DNA of 35,919 nucleotides, from NCBI RefSeq assembly GCF_024305175.1, contig NZ_JAMWYY010000023.1, positions 6,621 through 42,539 on the forward strand, in the 5' to 3' direction. The stretch is from Flavobacterium sp. (GTDB lineage: Bacteria; Bacteroidota; Bacteroidia; Flavobacteriales; Flavobacteriaceae). Position 1 is the first letter of the stretch. Each line of letters starts with the position of its first letter. A model generated the notes under the pieces. It was not told the origin of the DNA. It ran no database searches and was given only the letters and a program-made list of their open reading frames with translations. This document shows positions 1-7,225 of the stretch, piece after piece. A program made the translations under genes and the position numbers.

Positions 1-16
1 TAAGAGACAGACAAAT

Positions 17-35
17 AACTTTGCATTTCAAAGTT
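17..35 (-). terminator. weak hairpin after the regulator gene
   Basis: A 7-base stem (AACTTTG / CAAAGTT) with a 5-base loop lies just downstream of the stop codon of the minus-strand regulator gene. The stem is AT-rich and the T-run after it on the minus strand is broken, so it is only a possible terminator. Confidence 0.3.
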
Positions 36-50
36 TAAGATTAAAATTTT

Positions 51-350
51 TTATTTCTGAGATTTGATCAATTTTTCCAGTATTTTAAGATGTTCTTCAA
101 ATGCAATGCGCCCTTCTTTAGTCATAAAATAACGCGTGTTAGGCTTACGCCCAACAAATAATTTTTCTACCCCTATAAATTCCTCTTTTTCAAGCGCTTT
201 AAGGTGGCTTGCAAGATTACCGTCGGTAACTTCAAGATATTCTTTAAGGGTATTAAAATCGAGCCTGTCATTAACAGCAAGCGCCGACATGATACCAAGC
301 CTTATACGGCTTTCGAATGCTTTATGTAAACCGTTAATGGGTAACTTCAC
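51..350 (-). CDS. winged-helix transcriptional regulator
   Basis: A 99-residue protein that is essentially one DNA-binding domain. It reads as a winged helix of the MarR/ArsR-like type (the compact HTH_34 kind): an N-terminal helix, an HTH at about residues 30-55 (LKEYLEVTDGNLASHLKALE), then a basic beta wing (FVGRKPNTRYFMTKEG) and a C-terminal helix. No ligand-binding domain or metal site is visible. The start codon is GTG. It overlaps the TGA stop of the upstream membrane-protein gene in a GTGA tetranucleotide, so the two are translationally coupled and probably act together. The likely role is control of its own operon, but no target or signal can be named from the sequence. Confidence 0.85.
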   Translation of the reverse strand: MKLPINGLHKAFESRIRLGIMSALAVNDRLDFNTLKEYLEVTDGNLASHLKALEKEEFIGVEKLFVGRKPNTRYFMTKEGRIAFEEHLKILEKLIKSQK

Positions 351-973
351 CTTTCGTATTTGTAATGTATATATATACCGTAAATTATATGCCCAACACC
401 AAAGCCAAGCGCCCAGAACAACAGGCCGTAGCCTATGTATAAAGCTGCAACAAGCCCCAGCATTACCTGTACAAGCCCCAGTATCTTTACATCTTCATAA
501 GTATAGCGGCTTGCAATATACAAGGATAAGCCATAAAAAATAAGCGTAGCCGGTGCAACAAGGCCAATTAGCCCTTTAGCTGCTAAAATTAATACAAATA
601 ACCCACCTGCCACAAGCGGGACACCCATATTTATCATCAACCTTCTGGAAGTTGCATTCCATAACTTCTCATTTTTCTTTTTAGCCTTTTTGTTAGAAAA
701 GAACCAGGCGGTACCAATGGCTAATAACAACACTGCGGCGGCCACCAGCATCAACCCGATAAAATCTTTATTGATGTGCATGCGGCCCAATGGGTTATAA
801 ACTACTTTTCTTGGACTAAAATCAAATACAGCATAAGCTATATAGGCACCTGCCAACGCATATACACCTGCCATGATGCCTGCCCATCCGGACAAAGACA
901 AAAATTTAGTCGAACGCTCCATCATAGAGCGTATCTCTGATATGTCGCGGATATAATCCTGTTGCTGCTTCAT
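347..973 (-). CDS. small multi-pass membrane protein, function unknown
   Basis: A 208-residue protein with about six hydrophobic segments (roughly 20-45, 70-95, 115-140, 140-160, 165-185 and 185-200) and a basic loop after the second segment. I do not recognise a family with a known function. The start is taken at the ATG at 973 rather than the ATG at 994, because a good promoter (TTG at 1018-1020, 18 bases, TAGCTTTG at 992-999) would start transcription at about 985, inside the longer version. The N-terminus then reads MKQQQDYIRDISEIRSMMER, a soluble helix before the first membrane segment. The stop overlaps the GTG of the winged-helix gene. This pairing suggests a regulator that controls a membrane protein, but the substrate or signal is unknown. 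Confidence 0.8.
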   Translation of the reverse strand: MKQQQDYIRDISEIRSMMERSTKFLSLSGWAGIMAGVYALAGAYIAYAVFDFSPRKVVYNPLGRMHINKDFIGLMLVAAAVLLLAIGTAWFFSNKKAKKKNEKLWNATSRRLMINMGVPLVAGGLFVLILAAKGLIGLVAPATLIFYGLSLYIASRYTYEDVKILGLVQVMLGLVAALYIGYGLLFWALGFGVGHIIYGIYIHYKYER

Positions 974-991
974 ATAAAGTACTTTTAAACA

Positions 992-1020
992 CAAAGCTAA
1001 AAATTAATTCCAATCTACAA
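992..1020 (-). promoter_or_regulatory. promoter for membrane protein / winged-helix operon
   Basis: On the minus strand, TTG (1020-1018) is followed after 18 bases by TAGCTTTG (999-992). This matches the Bacteroidetes housekeeping promoter pattern (TTG, 17-23 bases, TAnnTTTG). The predicted transcript starts near 985, about 12 bases before the ATG at 973. Confidence 0.6.
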
Positions 1021-1050
1021 ATAAAAAGTTTAAAAAATAAGTAAATAAAA

Positions 1051-1072
1051 AACCTCCCGCTAACGGGAGGTT
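1051..1072 (-). terminator. intrinsic terminator of the glycosyltransferase gene
   Basis: A 9-base perfect stem (AACCTCCCG / CGGGAGGTT) with a 4-base loop, followed on the minus strand by TTTTTTATTT. It lies 35 bases after the glycosyltransferase stop codon. Confidence 0.85.
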
Positions 1073-1107
1073 TTCCAAACTTAACATTTATAACTAGTAT
1101 GGCACCA

Positions 1108-2547
1108 TTATCTGGTTGGTAATTCACGTGTCAGCCAGCCCCTCCTGCCTGCTGTTGCAATGGCATATGGCGTTATCCAGAATAACCCGAAGGTATAAAG
1201 AAGGCTGTAGGAATAAGCCCAAAATGAATCTGCCGTATCATATTTCCTCGCATAAAAGAAAACGGAAAAACTCGAATATATCAGTATACTGAACAAGGTA
1301 GTGCTTATAAACAGTAGCGGGTGGGTAAGTACAAAATACAGCATCAGTAATATGGCAGGATAGGTCATTATCAATTTAAGCCACTGGTTTACAAATAACA
1401 GCCTTGTGCCAAACTTAGAACCTTTCCTGAAATTGCTGAATACAAATTTTGCCATCATAATATTTTCTCGCACATTGCTCCTGCCCCAACGTATAAACAT
1501 TTTGTATAATCCGGTATATTGCTCCGGCACATTAGTTAGTACATGTGCATTACGCTGAAACAACACGTGGTAGCCCTGCTTCATGATCATGTTGGTCATG
1601 GCCCTGTCTTCACCAATGTCTGATGGCTGCCCCATAAAGGTCTGGTTTATCCACTCTTCAAGGCAATTAAAAACCGCCGTGCGCCTATAGGCAGATAATG
1701 CTCCGGGGGTACACAGCACAGAACCAAGCCTGCTTTCTGCCGAACGCATAAACTCAAAGCTCATAACAAAACTTACATTAAGCATTTTAGGTAATATGCC
1801 TTTTTTATCATTCAGTACTTTTACATTACCCGCAACAGCACCACATTTTTCATTTATCACAAATGGGCTTACCAGGTTTCTTAAAGTATCTTTCTTAACT
1901 ATAGAGTCACTGTCTACGGTAACAAAAACTTCTCCGTTGCCCATTTTAAAGCCACGGTATAAAGCATGGCGCTTACCCATATTTTTTGGCTGCTTAAATA
2001 TAGAAACCCTGTCGCCCAGCTCTTCTTTTGCTTTAAGCATCCATTGCCAGGTATCGTCTTTACTACCGTCATCAATAGCGAGTAACTGTAATTTATGTTC
2101 GGGGTAATTACTTTCGGCAAGGCTTTTAAGTGTTGCCCATACCTGGCTTCCTTCATTATAAGCAGGTACAATTACAGTGCAGGTTGGCAGCTTATCATCG
2201 GTTACTGACTTTACAGGCCTGTAGCGTATGTATAAATATAAATTGTAAAGGAAAAAACCTCCCTTAAACAGCAAAAGAAAAGCCGAAAGGAAAACGAAGA
2301 AAATGCCTATTGCAGAATTTATCCTTTCTGTATTAAGCTGTTCAATTTGGGGGTAAAATTCAAACAATAAAAAAACTCCGGTTGCCAGTAGCAGAAAAGT
2401 AAAAAACTGTACTGCAAGATTAATGGCAACCGGCCTGTTGTCTAAAATTGTTTTGGTAATATCTGTTGTGCTGGTGGTTATTGAACTCACTGTATCAGGA
2501 TTTGCCGCAGCATATAATTTTCCTGAAGTAATTGTTTCACTATTCAT
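1108..2547 (-). CDS. membrane glycosyltransferase family 2, processive type
   Basis: A 479-residue inner-membrane glycosyltransferase with a GT-A fold. Two membrane segments come first (about 43-65 and 78-104). The catalytic domain begins at about 122 with TVIVPAYNEG and continues with AIDDGSKDD (Asp159-160), the metal-binding VDSDS (Asp212, Asp214), the acceptor motif CTPGALSAYR (about 279-288), the catalytic-base region GEDRA (Glu313-Asp314) and an RW motif (Arg353-Trp354). Three or four membrane segments end the protein. This order is that of NodC, hyaluronan synthase and poly-GlcNAc synthase, enzymes that polymerise a beta-linked sugar and pass it through the membrane. The usual (Q/R)xxRW motif reads MFIRW here, so processivity is less certain. 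It stands alone, with no export partner beside it. Product and sugar are unknown. Confidence 0.85.
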   Translation of the reverse strand: MNSETITSGKLYAAANPDTVSSITTSTTDITKTILDNRPVAINLAVQFFTFLLLATGVFLLFEFYPQIEQLNTERINSAIGIFFVFLSAFLLLFKGGFFLYNLYLYIRYRPVKSVTDDKLPTCTVIVPAYNEGSQVWATLKSLAESNYPEHKLQLLAIDDGSKDDTWQWMLKAKEELGDRVSIFKQPKNMGKRHALYRGFKMGNGEVFVTVDSDSIVKKDTLRNLVSPFVINEKCGAVAGNVKVLNDKKGILPKMLNVSFVMSFEFMRSAESRLGSVLCTPGALSAYRRTAVFNCLEEWINQTFMGQPSDIGEDRAMTNMIMKQGYHVLFQRNAHVLTNVPEQYTGLYKMFIRWGRSNVRENIMMAKFVFSNFRKGSKFGTRLLFVNQWLKLIMTYPAILLMLYFVLTHPLLFISTTLFSILIYSSFSVFFYARKYDTADSFWAYSYSLLYTFGLFWITPYAIATAGRRGWLTRELPTR

Positions 2548-2812
2548 ATTAATTAGGTGTTTAAATTAGGTTTTATACACATACCATTTAGCAATTGCTG
2601 CACCACATATAATAAATAAATGAAAATCAACAACTTAACATTGATGACTATTAAAAATTTGTGTAGAAATCCACAAGAAGCTGCATCCCTTTCTACAATT
2701 ATATTGTGTAACAGATATACCTTTTCTTAATCTGATTCAATGCTTACTATAACAAATAGGCAGAAATTTGTAAGATAAAAAGTCGTAATTTAACAGCATA
2801 AATCTTTCCGTC

Positions 2813-3706
2813 ATGTCAAACATCAGTTTTATTATAGAAGAACGCCCAAGCGATATCGGCAATTTTTTAGTAGGCAGGCTGCTGCCTTTCCGCCAAAAGC
2901 GCATGGTTGGCCCTTTTATCTTTATAGACCATATGGGCCCTGTTGCCTTATCCGACCATGAAAATTTTGATATTGGACCGCACCCGCACATAGGGCTTTC
3001 TACCCTTACCTATCTTTTTGAGGGCAGTATTATGCACCGCGACAGCCTGGGTACCGAAATTGAAATAAAGCCCGGGCAGGTTAACTGGATGACAGCCGGA
3101 AAAGGCATAACACACTCTGAACGTACGCCTGATTATCTAAGGCGTTCTGATAAAAGGATGCATGGGCTGCAAATATGGGTGGCACTGCCTAAAGAAGAAG
3201 AATACTCCGAACCCTCTTTTTATCATGCAGATGAAAAAGATTTACCGGACTGGGAAGAAAACGGTGTGCACTATAAACTTATTGCCGGAGAGGTGTTGGG
3301 CAAAAAATCGCCTGTACCTGTTTACAGCCCGCTTTACCTGATTGAGATTAAAACAACTGGCAAACAAAATATAAACATAGGAAGCAGCCTTTTTGGCGAA
3401 AGCGGTTTATATATACTGGAGGGTAAAGTTGAAACCGAAGGTACCGTTTTTGAACCTAAGCAACTGTTGGTTGCTAAAGATGCCGGTTTGTGTGAGTTTA
3501 CCATGCATGAAAATACCACTGTATATATTTTTGGCGGCGAACCTTTTGCTGAGCAAAGGCACATATACTGGAATTTTGTTGCCACAGATAAAGAGCGCAT
3601 TGAAGAAGCCAAGCAAATGTGGGCAGACAAAGCATTCCCCTCTATACCGGGAGAAACGGGCTATATACCGCTGCCGGAGCAAAACCCTAATCTTAAACTA
3701 AAATAA
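2813..3706 (+). CDS. pirin family protein (bicupin)
   Basis: A 297-residue cytoplasmic protein of the pirin family, which has two cupin barrels and an iron site in the N-terminal barrel. The signature is clear: PHPHIGLSTLTYLFEG (about residues 62-77) gives two metal histidines, and GKGITHSE (about 99-106) gives a third histidine and a glutamate. The C-terminal cupin runs from about 170 to 270. Bacterial pirins have been linked to quercetin dioxygenase activity and to control of pyruvate metabolism, but no substrate can be assigned. The start is the only in-frame ATG before the conserved N-terminus. The next gene begins 5 bases after the stop, so the two form an operon that ends at the hairpin at 4020-4055. 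Confidence 0.9.
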   Translation: MSNISFIIEERPSDIGNFLVGRLLPFRQKRMVGPFIFIDHMGPVALSDHENFDIGPHPHIGLSTLTYLFEGSIMHRDSLGTEIEIKPGQVNWMTAGKGITHSERTPDYLRRSDKRMHGLQIWVALPKEEEYSEPSFYHADEKDLPDWEENGVHYKLIAGEVLGKKSPVPVYSPLYLIEIKTTGKQNINIGSSLFGESGLYILEGKVETEGTVFEPKQLLVAKDAGLCEFTMHENTTVYIFGGEPFAEQRHIYWNFVATDKERIEEAKQMWADKAFPSIPGETGYIPLPEQNPNLKLK

Positions 3707-3711
3707 TAAGT

Positions 3712-3987
3712 ATGAATATTGAAAATTTTGACAACGGTAAAAAAGGGCATTTTAAAGCTACTGAAGGTGATACAGAAGCAGGCCTTATGACATATACCTG
3801 GGCTGGTGATGATAAGTTTATTATAGACCATACCGAAGGTAACCCTGAGTTTAAAGGTGTAGGCATAAAGTTGCTGGACAAGGCAGTAGCCTTTGCCCGA
3901 GAGAAAAACGTGAAGATAATTCCGCTGTGCCCTTTCGCTAAAAAGATGTTTGAGCGTAAGGAAGAAATAAGAGATGTGCTTGCTTAA
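3712..3987 (+). CDS. small GNAT-type N-acetyltransferase (YjdJ-like)
   Basis: A 91-residue protein that is a minimal GNAT fold. It contains MTYTWAGDDKFIIDHTEGNPEFKGVGIKLLDKAV in effect: beta strands, then an acetyl-CoA loop reduced to EFKGVGIGxx-like (FKGVGIKLL at about 45-53), followed by helix KAVAFAREKN and the strand VKIIPLCPFAKKMFER. The CPFAK segment is typical of the YjdJ / NATD1 family of short acetyltransferases. The acceptor is unknown. It follows the pirin gene by 5 bases and is likely co-transcribed. Confidence 0.85.
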   Translation: MNIENFDNGKKGHFKATEGDTEAGLMTYTWAGDDKFIIDHTEGNPEFKGVGIKLLDKAVAFAREKNVKIIPLCPFAKKMFERKEEIRDVLA

Positions 3988-4019
3988 AAGCATCCTTTAA
4001 ATACCTGATTAAAAAAGTG

Positions 4020-4055
4020 TACCATAACTTAATTCTCCATAATTAAGTTATGGTA
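4020..4055. terminator. bidirectional terminator between GNAT and rhodanese genes
   Basis: A 15-base perfect stem (arms 4020-4034 and 4041-4055) with a 6-base loop sits between two convergent genes. On the minus strand it is followed by ACACTTTTTT. On the plus strand the T-run is poor (TTTATGTATT). It best serves the minus-strand rhodanese gene and probably both. Confidence 0.75.
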
Positions 4056-4063
4056 TTTATGTA

Positions 4064-4456
4064 TTACTGCTTTACAACAGGCTTTTTAGCTTCTGTCCAG
4101 GCGTCTATGCCGCCATCCAGCTCAACTATGCTTATAAAGCCTTTTTCTTTCATTACAGTTACAGCTTCGGCGCTTCTGCCGCCCACTTTGCAATATACAT
4201 AAACCGGTTTTGTTTTATCAAGCTGCTCAATGCGCTCCTCAAAGTCTTTATCATAAAGGTGTATATTTACCGCATCTTTAATATACCCCTGCTTGTATTC
4301 CATAGGCGTACGCACATCTACAACCTGCCCTTTATGCTCAGCCATTTTCTCCGAAAAAACAGTAGGTTTTACAAGCATTACACTTTGTTCTTTTTGCTGT
4401 GCCTGGCACGAAACCAAAGCTATTACAGCTACTATAAGGAATATAATTTTATTCAT
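4064..4456 (-). CDS. rhodanese-like lipoprotein
   Basis: A 130-residue exported lipoprotein with one rhodanese domain. The signal peptide MNKIIFLIVAVIALVSC ends in a lipobox with Cys17 as the lipidated residue. The domain contains VVDVRTPMEYKQGYIKDA (about 45-62), and the active-site loop CKVGGRS starts at Cys89, so the catalytic cysteine is present and the protein could carry sulfur as a persulfide. It is anchored in the cell envelope facing the periplasm. It is divergent from hemN and shares the 128-base spacer that holds an FNR-type palindrome. On its side a -7-like TACGTTTT lies 30.5 bases from the palindrome centre, so it may also be oxygen-controlled. Its substrate is not known. Confidence 0.9.
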   Translation of the reverse strand: MNKIIFLIVAVIALVSCQAQQKEQSVMLVKPTVFSEKMAEHKGQVVDVRTPMEYKQGYIKDAVNIHLYDKDFEERIEQLDKTKPVYVYCKVGGRSAEAVTVMKEKGFISIVELDGGIDAWTEAKKPVVKQ

Positions 4457-4519
4457 GGTATTATAAATGATGAGTTGCTAATATACTAAAAACGTACCCT
4501 TCTGTGTAAAAATTCTTAT

Positions 4520-4533
4520 ATGATATTTATCAT
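4520..4533. promoter_or_regulatory. FNR-type operator in front of hemN
   Basis: ATGAT-ATTT-ATCAT, two inverted half-sites with a 4-base spacer, the geometry of FNR/CRP-family sites. Its centre (4526.5) is 29.5 bases before the first base of the hemN -7 element. That places it at about -41.5, the usual class II activating position. No TTG lies at the -33 distance, which fits an activator-dependent promoter. Confidence 0.75.
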
Positions 4534-4555
4534 TTTTTTACCGCTGTACCCACAC

Positions 4556-4563
4556 TAATTTTG
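4556..4563 (+). promoter_or_regulatory. hemN -7 promoter element
   Basis: TAATTTTG, a perfect TAnnTTTG. Transcription would start at about 4568, which lies after the TTG codon at 4561 and so supports the ATG at 4585 as the hemN start. Confidence 0.6.
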
Positions 4564-4584
4564 GATTTTGGAAATAATGTTCTC

Positions 4585-5949
4585 ATGAAAAATTCAATAG
4601 TACAAAAATATAACGTGCCGGGGCCACGCTACACCAGCTACCCTACTGTGCCCTATTGGGAAGAAGGGCTTTTTACCGCATCAGGCTGGATACAAACCCT
4701 GCAAAGGGCATATGATGAAAGTAACTACACCGAAGGCATAAGCCTGTATATACACCTGCCCTTTTGCGAGAGTATGTGCACTTTTTGCGGCTGTAACAAG
4801 CGCATAACAAGGCGGCACGAGGTAGAAGAACCCTACATTAGTGCTATACTTAAAGAGTGGTCACTATATTGCGAACTGCTCAAAAGCAGGCCACGTATTA
4901 AAGAGTTGCACCTTGGCGGTGGAACTCCGACTTTTTTTAGCCCTGATAATCTTGAGAAACTGATTAAAGGCATACTTGCACTGGCAGATACAGCTCCCGG
5001 ATATGAGTTTAGCTTTGAAGGGCATCCTAACAACACTACCCGCGCCCACCTGCAAAAACTATATGATCTGGGTTTCCGCAGGGTTAGCTTTGGCGTGCAG
5101 GATTATAATGAAAAAGTACAGATAGCCATTAACCGCATACAGCCTTTTCATAATGTGGCAAAAGTAACTTTTTGGGCTAAAGAAATTGGGTACACCTCTA
5201 TAAGCCATGACCTTGTTTTCGGGCTGCCTTTCCAGACGGTGGGTAATATTACCGATACCATAGAAAAGACCAAATCCCTGAACCCCGACCGTATATCGTT
5301 TTACAGCTATGCACACGTGCCCTGGATAAAAGGTAACGGGCAGCGCGGGTTTGATGAAAGCAACCTGCCAAAAGACGAAGAAAAAAGAATGCTGTATGAA
5401 GAAGGGAAAAAGCTTTTAGCAGCAAAAGGCTATTATGAAATTGGTATGGATCATTTCGCGATGCCATCAGACAGTATGCATAAAGCGTTTACTAACGGCA
5501 TGCTGCATCGCAACTTTATGGGTTACAGCGCTTCTAAAACACAACTGATGATTGGCCTTGGTGTATCATCTATAAGTGATAGCTGGTACAGCTTTGCGCA
5601 GAATGAAAAAAACCTGGAGGCTTATTACCGAAAACTGGAAGAAAATATCTTGCCTGTTTTCAGGGGGCACCTGCTAACGGATGAAGACCTTATTATCCGC
5701 AGGCACATACTTAACCTTATGTGCTGTTTTAAAACATCTTGGAAAGAAGAAAATGCTTTTTTTAAGGAACTGCCCGAAATTTTGGATAGCCTTACTGAAA
5801 TGAAGCATGACGGCCTTATCGAAATTACCGCTTACAGCCTTACCGTAACCGAAAAAGGCAAAGCATTTGTGAGAAACATTTGTATGGCATTCGACCTGAG
5901 GCTAAAGCGCAAAGCACCTGACACAAAACTGTTCTCTATGACCATATAA
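4585..5949 (+). CDS. hemN: oxygen-independent coproporphyrinogen III oxidase
   Basis: A 454-residue radical SAM enzyme that decarboxylates two propionate groups of coproporphyrinogen III to give protoporphyrinogen IX without oxygen, in the cytoplasmic heme pathway. The HemN signature is complete: YNVPGPRYTSYPTVPYW at the N-terminus, then CESMCTFCGC with Cys61, Cys65, Cys68 and Cys70 (the cluster cysteines plus the extra one found in true HemN), GGGTPTFF, and the FEGHPNN and VSFGVQD blocks. The C-terminal HemN domain runs from about 350 to 430. The length fits the family. An in-frame TTG at 4561 would add 8 residues but lies inside the -7 element, so the ATG is used. An FNR-type operator upstream predicts induction at low oxygen, in step with the heme-demanding cbb3 oxidase. 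Confidence 0.96.
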   Translation: MKNSIVQKYNVPGPRYTSYPTVPYWEEGLFTASGWIQTLQRAYDESNYTEGISLYIHLPFCESMCTFCGCNKRITRRHEVEEPYISAILKEWSLYCELLKSRPRIKELHLGGGTPTFFSPDNLEKLIKGILALADTAPGYEFSFEGHPNNTTRAHLQKLYDLGFRRVSFGVQDYNEKVQIAINRIQPFHNVAKVTFWAKEIGYTSISHDLVFGLPFQTVGNITDTIEKTKSLNPDRISFYSYAHVPWIKGNGQRGFDESNLPKDEEKRMLYEEGKKLLAAKGYYEIGMDHFAMPSDSMHKAFTNGMLHRNFMGYSASKTQLMIGLGVSSISDSWYSFAQNEKNLEAYYRKLEENILPVFRGHLLTDEDLIIRRHILNLMCCFKTSWKEENAFFKELPEILDSLTEMKHDGLIEITAYSLTVTEKGKAFVRNICMAFDLRLKRKAPDTKLFSMTI

Positions 5950-5974
5950 CAATAAATCTAAATACAAAAAAATT

Positions 5975-6001
5975 AAGAGCGGCACTAAGCCGCTCTTTTT
6001 G
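5975..6001. terminator. bidirectional terminator between hemN and the cco operon
   Basis: A 9-base GC-rich stem (AAGAGCGGC / GCCGCTCTT) with a 5-base loop. It is followed by TTTT on the plus strand and by AATTTTTTTG on the minus strand. It separates the convergent ends of hemN and the cco operon. Confidence 0.9.
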
Positions 6002-6015
6002 TTAAGTAAGGTTAG

Positions 6016-6729
6016 TTATGGATGCCCAACAATACAGTCGGGGTTGCTTTGCACAAAAAGGCTGCTTTCTGCCGGAGAGATAAACGGTATGCCCAAACCC
6101 AGCCCCCTCATAATAAACAGCATGCCAACCAATACGGTTACATAAGGCACAAATTTATAAAGGCTACTTCGAAAAGGGTTAGAGAGCATACCTGATGCAT
6201 ATACCACAGCAGTCATCATGGGTATGGTACCTGCTCCGTATAAAAACATATAGGCTATTCCCAACCCTGCATTTTGCATGGCTATTGCACCAAATAAAGC
6301 AGCATATACAAGCCCGCAGGGTAAAAATCCGTTAAAGAGGCCGGCAAGGTAAAGCGCTTTACTGCTTTTTTTACCAAATTGCTGCCCAAGTAGGCTTTTT
6401 ACATTACTTATAAGCCTGTAAACCGGCCTGCTGAAGTTATACCGGGCAAATATCCTTTCCGGTATAAGTACTATCAAAATCATTAAAAAGCCTGCAATTA
6501 TTGATAGCTGTTGCTGCATGCCTGCCAGGTATAAACCTTTGCCAAGCAGCCCAAACACAAGCCCCAAAGTGCAATATGCAGTGAGCCTGCCCGCGTGGTA
6601 CAGCAATAGCTGTGCGGCTTTTTTTGCCGGGTTATTACGGTCTAAAGGCAACATCATGGCTATAGCCCCGCACATACCTATGCAGTGCAGGCTGGAGAGC
6701 AAACCTAATATAATGGCTGAATATAGCAT
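6016..6729 (-). CDS. TauE/SafE-like membrane protein of the cbb3 operon
   Basis: A 237-residue polytopic inner-membrane protein with about six membrane segments, of the family annotated as sulfite exporter TauE/SafE or DsbD-like transmembrane domain. The first segment carries HCIGMCG (His15, Cys16, Cys20) and a middle segment carries FLPCGL (Cys near 137), an arrangement like the paired cysteines of DsbD/CcdA. It is the last gene of the cco operon, 26 bases after ccoH. In this setting a role in copper delivery or thiol redox during oxidase assembly is more plausible than sulfite export, but that is inference from position and motifs. The C-terminus ends in SNPDCIVGHP, which adds another cysteine and histidine. 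Confidence 0.85.
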   Translation of the reverse strand: MLYSAIILGLLSSLHCIGMCGAIAMMLPLDRNNPAKKAAQLLLYHAGRLTAYCTLGLVFGLLGKGLYLAGMQQQLSIIAGFLMILIVLIPERIFARYNFSRPVYRLISNVKSLLGQQFGKKSSKALYLAGLFNGFLPCGLVYAALFGAIAMQNAGLGIAYMFLYGAGTIPMMTAVVYASGMLSNPFRSSLYKFVPYVTVLVGMLFIMRGLGLGIPFISPAESSLFVQSNPDCIVGHP

Positions 6730-6755
6730 ATTTATAATTTCAGCAGTAACTTAAA

Positions 6756-7211
6756 TCAGTCTATGGTAAGCATGGCATTATTGCGGTAATCTGTACCGTT
6801 GTAGTGCCATTCTACAGTAATGTCCCAACGGCCGCCTGCCAAATCACTTTTAGGTATGAGCAGATAAGGCGTGGATACTGAAATGGGTAATTCAAAATCC
6901 AGCTTTTGGTTAGACGGCCTGTAAAGGGACACTTTGCCTGTTATTTTTGATGCCTCAAAGTTTTGAGGGAATATGATTCTTACTGATGAATCATCCTGGC
7001 CTATTACCACCTTCTGTGTAAGTGATGCAGCGTTTTGCTCACTGTCGAGTTTTTTCTGGAGCACACGCTCCTGCTTGTAATAATCTTCCACCACCAGTTC
7101 ATTGTCATAACTGCTGTCTGACTGTACTTTTATGACAAAGAAGAGTATAAACCCCATAAAAAAGATGAAGGCTAATACTATACCTGTTCCCCAGTTTATT
7201 TTCATTTTCAT
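6756..7211 (-). CDS. ccoH: FixH/CcoH-type cbb3 assembly protein
   Basis: A 151-residue protein with one N-terminal membrane segment (about 8-27) preceded by MKMKINWGTG and followed by a periplasmic domain, the FixH layout. The segment VEDYYKQERVLQKKLDSE after the membrane span is typical of FixH family members. The beta-rich rest contains VSLYRPSNQKLDFELPI and GRWDITVEWHYNG. CcoH is needed for assembly and stability of the cbb3 oxidase in proteobacteria. Here it lies 14 bases after ccoG. Identification rests on the membrane layout, the YYKQ motif and the operon position. Confidence 0.88.
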   Translation of the reverse strand: MKMKINWGTGIVLAFIFFMGFILFFVIKVQSDSSYDNELVVEDYYKQERVLQKKLDSEQNAASLTQKVVIGQDDSSVRIIFPQNFEASKITGKVSLYRPSNQKLDFELPISVSTPYLLIPKSDLAGGRWDITVEWHYNGTDYRNNAMLTID

Positions 7212-7225
7212 GATGCTTTTTGTTT

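Noticed and set aside
906..1127. A 73-residue minus-strand frame between the glycosyltransferase and the membrane-protein gene
   Set aside because: It runs through the terminator at 1051-1072 and the promoter at 992-1020 and overlaps the start of the real downstream gene in another frame.
4561..4584. TTG start for hemN at 4561
   Set aside because: The codon lies inside the -7 promoter element, while the ATG at 4585 gives the usual HemN N-terminus.
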